Positions 6,125 to 12,833 of a stretch of DNA of 12,833 bases are shown here, one piece after another. A model generated the notes under the pieces. It saw only the letters and a program-made list of their open reading frames with translations, was not told the DNA's origin and did no database searches. Source of the DNA: Kiritimatiellia bacterium (GTDB lineage Bacteria; Verrucomicrobiota; Kiritimatiellia; RFP12; UBA1067); contig JAGDAE010000027.1 in the NCBI GenBank assembly GCA_017959645.1, positions 1 to 12,833 on the forward strand, given 5' to 3'. Position numbers and translations under genes: made by a program. Positions within the stretch are counted from its first letter, which is position 1; the number at the start of each line of letters is the position of its first letter.

Positions 6125-8062
6125 ATGAAGAAACTACTGTATATCGTCTGCGTCGCCGCGAGCGCGGCAGGCGCTTTCGCCGGCGGGGAATATTCGGTAT
6201 TCTCGCCCGATTCGGACATCGAATTCCGCGTTTCGACGCAGGGCGAGCTGAAGTATTCGCTCTTCTACAAGGGCAGGCAACTCATCGAGCCGTCGCAGAT
6301 GGGCTTCGAGCTCCAGTTCGAAAAGCCCATGACCGGCGGCTTCGAGCCGCTGTCGGAGCCGGTGGCCGAGACCGGGCTCGTCGAGGAGTGGACACCGGTC
6401 GTGCGCAACAAGCACCGCGAGGTCAGGCTCGAATACAGCCGGCTCGTGCTCAAGCTGCGCGAGAGCGCGGGGGCGCGGAGAAGGATGGACGTGACGGTGC
6501 ACGTCTACGACGGCGGCGCTGCGTTCAAGTACACGCTTTACGCCGGCGACCGTCCGTGCGAACGGCGCATACAGGAAGAGCTCACCGAATTCAAGGTTCC
6601 GGCCGGTTCGTTCGCGTGGGTCGGCAAGAACCAGGGCGGCGGCGGCTTCGAGGGTTCGCAGGAGAGCCGCTTCGACAAGACGCCGGTGGAGAATATCGGC
6701 GAGAACGACTGGTGCTTCTCGCCGCTGCTCGTCGAGGTCGACAAGTCGAACTATCTCGCGTTCACCAGCGCGTACCTCAACGACTACCCGGGCTTCTTCA
6801 CGGCTTACCGCACCGGCGCGCTCGTCACCCGCCTCGTGCCTTCGAGCAGCGAACGCGAGCAGGGGGTCAAGGCGAAGTTCGACCACAAGTTCGACACCGC
6901 CTGGCGCGTCATCTTCGCAGGCGACACCCCGGGCAGGTTCATAGAGTCCGAGATCATACACGCGCTCAATCCGCCGTGCGCGATAGCCGACACGTCATGG
7001 ATAAAACCAGGCATTTCGGCCTGGGATCACTGGTGGAGCGGCGAGGTCAAGATGGAGATGCCTGTGATCAAGGAATACATCGATTTCGCGTCCGTGCAGG
7101 GGTGGCCGTACATGCTGATCGACTGGCAGTGGTACGGGCCGTTCAACACGCCCGAGGCGGACATAACCAAGACGGCTCCGCAGATAGACATGCCCGAGCT
7201 TCTCGAATACGCTAAGGCGAGGAACGTGCGGCTCTGGCTTTGGCTCTACTGCGCCGACGCCAATCTCAACGACGCCTACGTCGAAGCGTTCGCGCTCTAT
7301 GAGAAGTGGGGCATCGCAGGCGTCAAGATCGATTTCATGGACCGCTATGACCGCGAGTGTGTCAACTGGTGCCGCCGGTTCGCCGCCGCCGCCGCCGAGC
7401 ACCATCTGATGCTCGATTTCCACGGCGCGTTCGCTCCGGACGGACTCGACCGGACATATCCGAATCAGCTTACCCGCGAGGGGGTTCTCGGCGAGGAGTA
7501 CTCGAAGTTTTCGTTCGGGCCGCTGCCGCTGGTGACTCCCGACCACAACGTGACGCTCGCGTTCACGCGCATGCTCGCCGGGCATATGGACTACACGCCG
7601 GGCGGCTTCATCAATGTCGAACAGGGCAAGCACCGCGCCGGAGTCCCGGCCGTGATAATGAACACGCGCTGCGCCGAACTCGCAAAATTCGTCGTGTACG
7701 ACAGCCCGTGGACCGTCTTCTGCGACCATCCGACCAACGTCGTCGGCAAGGCGGGCAGCGATTTCCTCAAGACGGTCAAGACCGAGTGGGATGATACCAG
7801 ATTTCTCGGAGGCGCGCCTGACGAATGGATCGCGCTCGCCAAGCGCGACGGCGAGAGGTGGTTCGTCGGCGTGATGGGCGGCGTCGACGCTCGCGAAGTC
7901 GAGGTCGATCTCTCCGCGCTCGGGTGCGGAAAGAATATCGAATACTGGGCGGACGGGGAGAACGGGCCTGAAGACGTAGTCCATGCCAAGTCCGTTCTCG
8001 GCTGCGGCAAACTCAAGATCAACCTCGCACCGGGCGGCGGCTACGTCGCGATAGTGGAATGA
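6125..8062 (+). CDS. Exported GH97 glycoside hydrolase, retaining type
   Basis: This 645-residue protein has a Sec signal peptide (1-19, cut near AFA|GG) and a full-length GH97 fold: N-terminal beta-sandwich (about 20-280), TIM barrel (about 285-560) and C-terminal beta domain ending in GGGYVAIVE. GH97 contains inverting alpha-glucosidases (SusB) and retaining alpha-galactosidases (BT1871). Here Asp403 in VKIDFMD fits the retaining nucleophile. Glu458 in GEEYSKF fits the acid/base, and their 55-residue spacing equals that of BT1871 Asp415/Glu470. The SusB base site NAHE is replaced by DFHG (431-434), which argues against the inverting class. Glu452 may keep a calcium ligand. It likely acts outside the cytoplasm on alpha-linked galactose, inferred. 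It is the first gene of a two-gene operon and shares 4 nt with the next gene. Confidence 0.92.
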   Translation: MKKLLYIVCVAASAAGAFAGGEYSVFSPDSDIEFRVSTQGELKYSLFYKGRQLIEPSQMGFELQFEKPMTGGFEPLSEPVAETGLVEEWTPVVRNKHREVRLEYSRLVLKLRESAGARRRMDVTVHVYDGGAAFKYTLYAGDRPCERRIQEELTEFKVPAGSFAWVGKNQGGGGFEGSQESRFDKTPVENIGENDWCFSPLLVEVDKSNYLAFTSAYLNDYPGFFTAYRTGALVTRLVPSSSEREQGVKAKFDHKFDTAWRVIFAGDTPGRFIESEIIHALNPPCAIADTSWIKPGISAWDHWWSGEVKMEMPVIKEYIDFASVQGWPYMLIDWQWYGPFNTPEADITKTAPQIDMPELLEYAKARNVRLWLWLYCADANLNDAYVEAFALYEKWGIAGVKIDFMDRYDRECVNWCRRFAAAAAEHHLMLDFHGAFAPDGLDRTYPNQLTREGVLGEEYSKFSFGPLPLVTPDHNVTLAFTRMLAGHMDYTPGGFINVEQGKHRAGVPAVIMNTRCAELAKFVVYDSPWTVFCDHPTNVVGKAGSDFLKTVKTEWDDTRFLGGAPDEWIALAKRDGERWFVGVMGGVDAREVEVDLSALGCGKNIEYWADGENGPEDVVHAKSVLGCGKLKINLAPGGGYVAIVE

Positions 8063-11000
8063 TGAAAAGAAAAGCAGTGTTGTTGTCCGCGCTCGTCTCG
8101 GCGGTTTTTGCCGCCGGGACGAGGTCGTCTTGCGAAGCGCAGACGGTGCGACTGGCTTCGCCTGACGGCAAAAACGAAATTGTCGTCGACGATTCGCGCG
8201 GTTCGCTCTCGTACCGCATCTTCAGAAACGGCAGGGCGCTGACCGAATTCTCGCCGGTGTGTCTCGACGTCGAAGGCAGGGGCCGGCTCGGGGAAAATCC
8301 TGGCGGATTCGAACTCAGGCTCTCCGGGCGCGAGGAGAACATTGCGACGCCGGTGTACAAGAAGTCGAAGATATCCGGCGAAACCAGATTCGCCGAATTG
8401 GATTTCGGCGACTGGTCGCTTCGCCTGGCCGCTCGCGACGACGGGCTGGCGTACCGTTTTGAGACTCGTTTCGGCGGCGAGATCGTCGTCAACGACGAGA
8501 GCGCGCCGGTTTGTTTCGAGGACGCGAAGCAGAAGGTTCTCGCTTGCGGAGCGTGGTGTCCGTTCAACGGCGACTGCTTCCAGAATTCCTGGGAGGGGCT
8601 GTACGACGTGTATACGGTCGACTACGCCCCGTTGAGGCCTGACGACGCGCTGTGGTATTGCCCGGTCACGTTCCTCTGCGACGGCGCGTACATGTGCGTC
8701 ACCGAATCAGATCTGCGCGACTATCCTGGCTGGAACTTTCTGCGCGGAGACGACGAAAAGTCGTTCAAAAGCGCTTTCGCTCCATATCCCGTCGAATTCG
8801 TGAAGCTCGGCGGGATGGATGGGATAATCGGTTCGTCTTCGGACGCTGCCGGCGAGCACTCTTTCCAGGAACGCGTCGTTTCGCGCGCCGGCTACATCGC
8901 CAAGACTTCCGGCTCGCGCGCATTTCCGTGGAGGTGCTTCATCGTCGCCGACGAGCCTGCGAAGGTGCTGGAGAGCGATCTCGTGTACGCGCTGGCCGAA
9001 CCGGCCGGCGAAGACGAGGATTTCGGGTGGGTCAAGCCTGGAAAGGTCGCCTGGGACTGGTGGAACGACTGGAACGTCGCAGGAGTCGATTTCAGGGCCG
9101 GTTGCAACACGGCTACCTACGAGTACTATATCGATTTCGCAGCGAAGGAGGGGATCGAATACGTGATCTTCGACGCCGGCTGGACCGACGGCGCCGAAGT
9201 CATGAAGCTCAACGACGCGGTCGACACGCCATATCTCATCAAGTACGCCGCCGATCGCGGCGTCGGGATAATACTCTGGTCGGTGATCGACCAGTTTCCC
9301 GGCCGCGAAGAGCAGGTCATGGCGCACTACGCCGCCATGGGCGCGAAGGGCTTCAAGATCGACTTCATCGACCGCAACGACCAGCTTACTCTGGCCGAAC
9401 TCGAAAAGGTCGCCGCCGCTGCGGCGAAGCACCATATGCTTGTCGACTACCATGGCATGTTCAAGCCGACGGGAATGCAGCGCAAATATCCCAACCTCGT
9501 CAATTTCGAGGGCGTCAACGGCATGGAGCAGCAGAAATGGACCGACGCCACGTACTTCCCCGACCACGAGCTCAAGATGGTCTACGCGCGCATGGTCGCC
9601 GGCCCGATGGACTACACGCCCGGCGCGATGCGCAACTTCACGGCGAAGGCGTGGAAGCCGTGCAATGCGCTGCCGGGTTCGCTCGGCACGAGAGTCAGGC
9701 AGATGGCGATGATTTCGCTTTTCGAGGCCCCGCTGCAGATGCTTTGCGACAGCCCGACGCAATATCTCAAAAACCGCGAGTGCTTCGATTTCATGGCGCG
9801 CGTGCCGACGGTCTGGGACGATACGAAGGCGCTTTTCGGCGAGATCGGCAAATCCATCTGCCTTGCACGAAGGACCGGCGATAGCTGGTACGTTTCGGCG
9901 ATCGGCAACTGGGAGCGGCAGGATATCGAGATCGACACCTCGTTCCTCGGCGGCGGCCGCTGGAATGTCGAGGCGTTCGAGGACGGCGTAAACGCCGACA
10001 AGGAGGCGACCGACTACCGCAGGCGGACGGTCGAGATCTCGTCCGGCGAGCGCATACGGGCCGTCATGCAGCCTGGCGGCGGCTGGACTGCGCGGTTCGA
10101 CAGAATTCCCGAAGAGGGGTTGGCGCTGTCGGGTCCGGTCGTTATCCGCCAAGACGCTTCGCCGAGCGAAAAGTACGCGGCGCAGGAGCTGGTCAAATAC
10201 GTCGGGCTCATCACCGGCGAAACGCCGGAGATAGTCTCCGACGCCGGCGAATGTCCGGCCGGGGCCGCCGTCGTCGGCTATACGGCGTTCACTCCCGAAG
10301 TCGACAAGGAACTTCTCGGAGAGGACGGTTTCGCGCTCAAGGAGCGCGGCGGACGGCTTTTCATAGCTGGCAGCGGGAAGCGCGGGGCGCTCTACGGCGT
10401 CTACGCCTTTCTTGAGAAGTTCGCCGGCTGCGGTTTCTATTCGTCGTGGTGCGAAAAGGTCCCCAAAGCCGCGGCGGTGCGCTATCCGGCCGGACTCGAC
10501 GAGGTCGAGACGCCGGCGCTTGAGATGCGCGAGCCGTTCTGGTACGATCTCGTGAAGCATCCTGAGTTCGCCGCCAAACTTCGGGCGAACGGACGCAACC
10601 ACTGCGAAGACGCCGACCCCAAATACGGCGTCGACTCGTTCCGTTTCGGCGGCGGGCTGCCGAGCTGTCACACTTTCGACACGCTCGTGCCGCTCAAGGA
10701 ATTCTGGGAGACCCATCCCGAATACTACAGCATGGAGAACGGCAAGCGCGTGAACTATCCGACCCAGCTCTGTCTGACCAATCCCGACGTGCTGAAGATC
10801 GTCAACGAACGCGTGCTCGAGCGCATCCGCAAGGATCCCGGCGCGAAGTTCTACGGCGTCAGCCAGAACGACTGCTACCACAATTGCCAGTGCGACAACT
10901 GCCGCGCGGTCGATGAAGAGGAGGGGAGTCCGGCCGGGACCATGGTCAGATTCGTCAATGCCGTCGCCGAGGCGGTCGAGAAGGAATTTCCCGACGTTCT

Positions 11001-12342
11001 CATAGAGACGCTCGCCTACCAGTATACCCGCAAGGCGCCGAAACATGCCAGACTGCGCCACAATGTGGTGCCGTGCCTCTGCACGATCGAATGCGAGTTC
11101 GCCAGATCTCTCGACAAGAGCCCGTATCCCCAGAACATCGCGTTCAGGAAGGATATCGAGGAATGGTCTTCGCAGACGGACAGCCTCTACATCTGGGACT
11201 ACGTAACCGATTTCGCCCACTACCCGAAACCGTTCGCCAACATCCTCTGCCTGCAGGACAACATCAGGTTCTTCATCCGCAACGGAGCCAAGATGCTTTT
11301 CGAGCAGGGCGCATACCAGGGCAGTCACGGCGATTTCGCCGAGCTCAAGGCGTGGTTGCTGGCGAAATGGATGTGGAACCCCGATCTCGACCTGGACGTA
11401 TTGCTCGACGAGTTTCTTCCGGGATACTACGGCGCCGGCGCGCCGTACGTGCGCGAGTACCTCGAAGAGCTCCACCGCGTGCAGCTCGACTGGTCGGCCG
11501 ATCCGTCGCGCGGGCTGCTCATCTACGAGGGGCCGGAAAACCGCGCTCTCTCCGATGAATTCCTCGAACGCGCGGCCTCGCTCTGGGAATGTGCGATTCG
11601 CGAGACGCGCTTCGACGAGATCGCCGGCTACAACTGCCGCATGGGATCGTTCTCCGTCGACTATCTGCGGTTGGAGCGGATGCGCGCGAGGAGCGACCGC
11701 ACGCTCTGGCTCTCTAAGAAGCCGTTCGACTGCGGCGATCTCGACGCCCAGAAGCGGCTCGCCCGCCGTCTGCTCGCGCTTTGCGGCGAGGCGGGCGACA
11801 TCCGTCTTTCCGAGAGCGCCATCCGGCACGAGCAGACTCTCATCTCGTGGCGGGAGCTTCTCGACAAGCCCGAATCGCCGTCGGAGTTCTACGGAGATTG
11901 GAGGCGCGGAACCATCGAGGAGAAGTCGATACCGTGCCAGCGCATGGGCGAATGGGGTGTACTCGTAGACGATCCCGAGGCGGACGACGGCCGCGCGCTC
12001 AAACTGACCAATACCCACTACGAATGGTGCGTGATGCTGCCGATGAGCGCCGTCGAGATGGACGCCGGCGTCGAATACTCCATACGCGCCCGCATACGCG
12101 TCGACAAGGCCGGCGAGGGCAATGCGTTCTGGATCGGCGTCTACGATTCCCAGAAGGGCGGCGAGGTCGAATACGAATTCAAGACTTCCGAAGTCGGCGA
12201 CGGATACCGGTGGTACGATATCCTCACCTGGCAGCCGACAGAAGAGGACTATCTCTGGATAGGACCCGGCAAGTTCGAGACCGAGTCCGCCGTCGACGGA
12301 GTGTATATCGACAAGGTCGAAATCGTCCGCAACGGAGAGTGA
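8059..12342 (+). CDS. Giant fusion: GH97 + DUF4838-like + C-terminal sandwich domain
   Basis: This is a 1427-residue exported protein with a signal peptide (about 1-28). Residues 30-680 form a complete GH97 unit: SPDG N-terminal motif, GKVAWDWWNDWN, Asp435 in FKIDFID, DYHG (463-466) and Glu490 in GMEQQ. The Asp-Glu gap of 55 again marks the retaining type. The unit ends at GGGW (673-676). From about 685 a small alpha/beta domain (SEKYAAQELVKYV, GSGKRGALYGVYAFLEKF) resembles the N-terminal domain of GH67/GH20-type enzymes. It leads into a DUF4838-like region with SQNDCYHNCQCDNC (935-948), four cysteines, and AYQYTRKAPKHARLR. The last 150 residues look like a carbohydrate-binding jelly roll. 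The activity of DUF4838 is unknown to me. The start ATGATG overlaps the upstream TGA, without an evident ribosome-binding site, implying coupled translation. One unbroken frame argues against a frameshift-made fusion. Confidence 0.9.
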   Translation: MMKRKAVLLSALVSAVFAAGTRSSCEAQTVRLASPDGKNEIVVDDSRGSLSYRIFRNGRALTEFSPVCLDVEGRGRLGENPGGFELRLSGREENIATPVYKKSKISGETRFAELDFGDWSLRLAARDDGLAYRFETRFGGEIVVNDESAPVCFEDAKQKVLACGAWCPFNGDCFQNSWEGLYDVYTVDYAPLRPDDALWYCPVTFLCDGAYMCVTESDLRDYPGWNFLRGDDEKSFKSAFAPYPVEFVKLGGMDGIIGSSSDAAGEHSFQERVVSRAGYIAKTSGSRAFPWRCFIVADEPAKVLESDLVYALAEPAGEDEDFGWVKPGKVAWDWWNDWNVAGVDFRAGCNTATYEYYIDFAAKEGIEYVIFDAGWTDGAEVMKLNDAVDTPYLIKYAADRGVGIILWSVIDQFPGREEQVMAHYAAMGAKGFKIDFIDRNDQLTLAELEKVAAAAAKHHMLVDYHGMFKPTGMQRKYPNLVNFEGVNGMEQQKWTDATYFPDHELKMVYARMVAGPMDYTPGAMRNFTAKAWKPCNALPGSLGTRVRQMAMISLFEAPLQMLCDSPTQYLKNRECFDFMARVPTVWDDTKALFGEIGKSICLARRTGDSWYVSAIGNWERQDIEIDTSFLGGGRWNVEAFEDGVNADKEATDYRRRTVEISSGERIRAVMQPGGGWTARFDRIPEEGLALSGPVVIRQDASPSEKYAAQELVKYVGLITGETPEIVSDAGECPAGAAVVGYTAFTPEVDKELLGEDGFALKERGGRLFIAGSGKRGALYGVYAFLEKFAGCGFYSSWCEKVPKAAAVRYPAGLDEVETPALEMREPFWYDLVKHPEFAAKLRANGRNHCEDADPKYGVDSFRFGGGLPSCHTFDTLVPLKEFWETHPEYYSMENGKRVNYPTQLCLTNPDVLKIVNERVLERIRKDPGAKFYGVSQNDCYHNCQCDNCRAVDEEEGSPAGTMVRFVNAVAEAVEKEFPDVLIETLAYQYTRKAPKHARLRHNVVPCLCTIECEFARSLDKSPYPQNIAFRKDIEEWSSQTDSLYIWDYVTDFAHYPKPFANILCLQDNIRFFIRNGAKMLFEQGAYQGSHGDFAELKAWLLAKWMWNPDLDLDVLLDEFLPGYYGAGAPYVREYLEELHRVQLDWSADPSRGLLIYEGPENRALSDEFLERAASLWECAIRETRFDEIAGYNCRMGSFSVDYLRLERMRARSDRTLWLSKKPFDCGDLDAQKRLARRLLALCGEAGDIRLSESAIRHEQTLISWRELLDKPESPSEFYGDWRRGTIEEKSIPCQRMGEWGVLVDDPEADDGRALKLTNTHYEWCVMLPMSAVEMDAGVEYSIRARIRVDKAGEGNAFWIGVYDSQKGGEVEYEFKTSEVGDGYRWYDILTWQPTEEDYLWIGPGKFETESAVDGVYIDKVEIVRNGE

Positions 12343-12368
12343 GACGCTGGGGCGCTGGCTGCGGCGTC
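12343..12368 (+). terminator. Possible stem-loop after the GH97 fusion gene
   Basis: GACGCTG (12343-12349) pairs with CGGCGTC (12362-12368) with one G-U pair, directly after the stop codon. No T run follows at once, so a classical intrinsic terminator is not supported. It could still protect or end the transcript. Confidence 0.3.
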
Positions 12369-12386
12369 CGGCGCGCATGGTCCGGA

Positions 12387-12412
12387 GGGGTTGATTTTTC
12401 TTAAAATACCCC
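12387..12412 (+). promoter_or_regulatory. Hairpin or inverted repeat abutting the rpmJ promoter
   Basis: GGGGT (12387-12391) pairs with ACCCC (12408-12412) and ATTTT (12394-12398) with AAAAT (12403-12407), around a TCTT loop and with a 2-nt bulge. It ends one base before the -35 box of rpmJ. It may be a terminator-like stem for the upstream operon or a protein-binding palindrome. Sequence alone does not decide. Confidence 0.3.
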
Positions 12413-12413
12413 C

Positions 12414-12443
12414 TTGCGGGCCGAGCGCATATTTTGATATAAT
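12414..12443 (+). promoter_or_regulatory. Promoter of the rpmJ-rpsM ribosomal operon
   Basis: TTGCGG (12414-12419) serves as a partial -35. After 18 nt comes TATAAT (12438-12443), preceded by TGA as an extended -10. The spacing matches the promoter at 6088-6117. The expected start is near 12450, giving a 5' leader of about 30 nt before the rpmJ ATG, so unlike the two operons upstream this mRNA has a leader. Confidence 0.75.
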
Positions 12444-12479
12444 ACACACCTATTCGACCACTCTAGAGAGTAAAACACA

Positions 12480-12593
12480 ATGAAAGTACGTAGTTCCGTT
12501 CGTCGCATATGCGAGAACTGCCGCATCATCCGCCGGCACGGCGTGGTGCGCGTGATCTGCACCAACCCGCGCCACAAGCAGCGTCAGGGCTAA
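12480..12593 (+). CDS. rpmJ: 50S ribosomal protein L36
   Basis: This is a 37-residue zinc-ribbon ribosomal protein, the usual length. It begins MKVRSSVRRICENC and ends NPRHKQRQG, which is characteristic. All four zinc ligands are present (Cys11, Cys14, Cys27, His32), so it is the zinc-binding C+ form. It is too short for most gene finders. A GAGAG at about 12465-12469 is a weak ribosome-binding site. As in many bacteria it directly precedes rpsM, but infA or secY do not precede it here; instead a glycosidase gene lies upstream and rpmJ has its own promoter. Confidence 0.97.
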   Translation: MKVRSSVRRICENCRIIRRHGVVRVICTNPRHKQRQG

Positions 12594-12599
12594 ACAAAA

Positions 12600-12607
12600 G
12601 GAAGAGG
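12600..12607 (+). promoter_or_regulatory. Shine-Dalgarno site of rpsM
   Basis: GGAAGAGG lies 11 nt before the rpsM ATG. It is the clearest ribosome-binding site in the GC-rich part and contrasts with the genes upstream that lack one. Confidence 0.7.
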
Positions 12608-12618
12608 TAAAAACAACT

Positions 12619-12833
12619 ATGCCTAGAATGATGGGTGTGGATGTCCCCGGCAAGAAGCACATACGCTTTGCGCTGCGCTATATCCACGGTATCGGGCCGA
12701 AACGCGCAGACGACGTTTTGGCGGCTTGCAATGTCGATCCGATGAAGAAGGCGGACGACGTGACCCAGGACGAGATACACGCGATCACGACGTATATCCA
12801 AGACCACTACCGGGTCGAGGGCGATCTGCGCCG
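12619..12833 (+). CDS. rpsM: 30S ribosomal protein S13 (partial, 3' end outside window)
   Basis: The first 71 codons of S13 are visible, a small-subunit head protein that contacts the P-site tRNA and the 50S bridge. The N-terminus MPRMMGVDVPGKKHIRFALRY-type sequence, the IHGIGPKRAD helix-hairpin motif (about residues 22-31) and HYRVEGDLR at the window edge match the family. It lies 25 nt after rpmJ in the same transcript. The C-terminal tail is beyond the window. Confidence 0.97.
   Translation, partial: MPRMMGVDVPGKKHIRFALRYIHGIGPKRADDVLAACNVDPMKKADDVTQDEIHAITTYIQDHYRVEGDLR

Noticed and set aside
8707..12447. Minus-strand reading frame of 1246 codons opposite the GH97 fusion gene
   Set aside because: A striking length, but it mirrors codon bias of the plus-strand gene. 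It has no start signal and no domain, and it covers a region with clear GH97 and DUF4838 features in the other direction.

Overview
The window has two parts of different character. Positions 1 to about 1000 are AT-rich. They hold minus-strand tRNA or tRNA-like elements and one small lipoprotein gene with a Bacteroidota-like look. From the 5S rRNA gene (about 1003) to the end the DNA is strongly GC-rich, with dense, mostly plus-strand genes. The GC-rich part suggests a member of the Verrucomicrobiota/Lentisphaerota/Kiritimatiellota group or a relative. That is an inference from its gene content (GH97 and DUF4838-type glycan enzymes, an AI-2E-family permease) and was not tested by phylogeny. The abrupt change, and a 5S gene with no 23S gene beside it, raise the possibility that two genomes were joined in assembly near 915-1003.

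Layout: 1-276 is a structured AT-rich stretch with a T-arm-like hairpin on the minus strand. A tRNA-Met(CAU) with a 6-nt insertion in its T stem follows (276-354, minus), then a 68-residue lipoprotein gene with a 21-bp tandem repeat (440-646, minus), tRNA-Ser(UGA) (827-914, minus) and a second truncated tRNA-like element (about 921-980, minus). Next come 5S rRNA (1003-1119) and a second tRNA-Ser(UGA) (1145-1234), both plus.

Positions 1312-6079 look like one operon: an AI-2E-family membrane protein, a RhlE-like DEAD-box RNA helicase and the mismatch-repair ATPase MutS, packed end to end or overlapping. Positions 6125-12342 are a two-gene glycan-degradation operon. It has an exported GH97 glycosidase and a very large exported protein that fuses a second GH97 unit to a DUF4838-like region and a C-terminal sandwich domain that may bind carbohydrate. 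After a 137-nt intergenic region the ribosomal genes rpmJ and rpsM begin, and rpsM runs off the end.

Three extended -10 promoters (TGnTAnAAT) are visible. Two of them sit exactly 7 nt before the first ATG of the two operons, so those mRNAs are predicted to be leaderless. Several downstream genes start by stop/start overlap without an evident Shine-Dalgarno sequence, while rpsM has a clear purine-rich site. Both GH97 units carry the retaining-type catalytic pair (Asp and Glu, 55 residues apart), so they probably act together on an alpha-linked, possibly alpha-galactosidic, glycan outside the cytoplasm.
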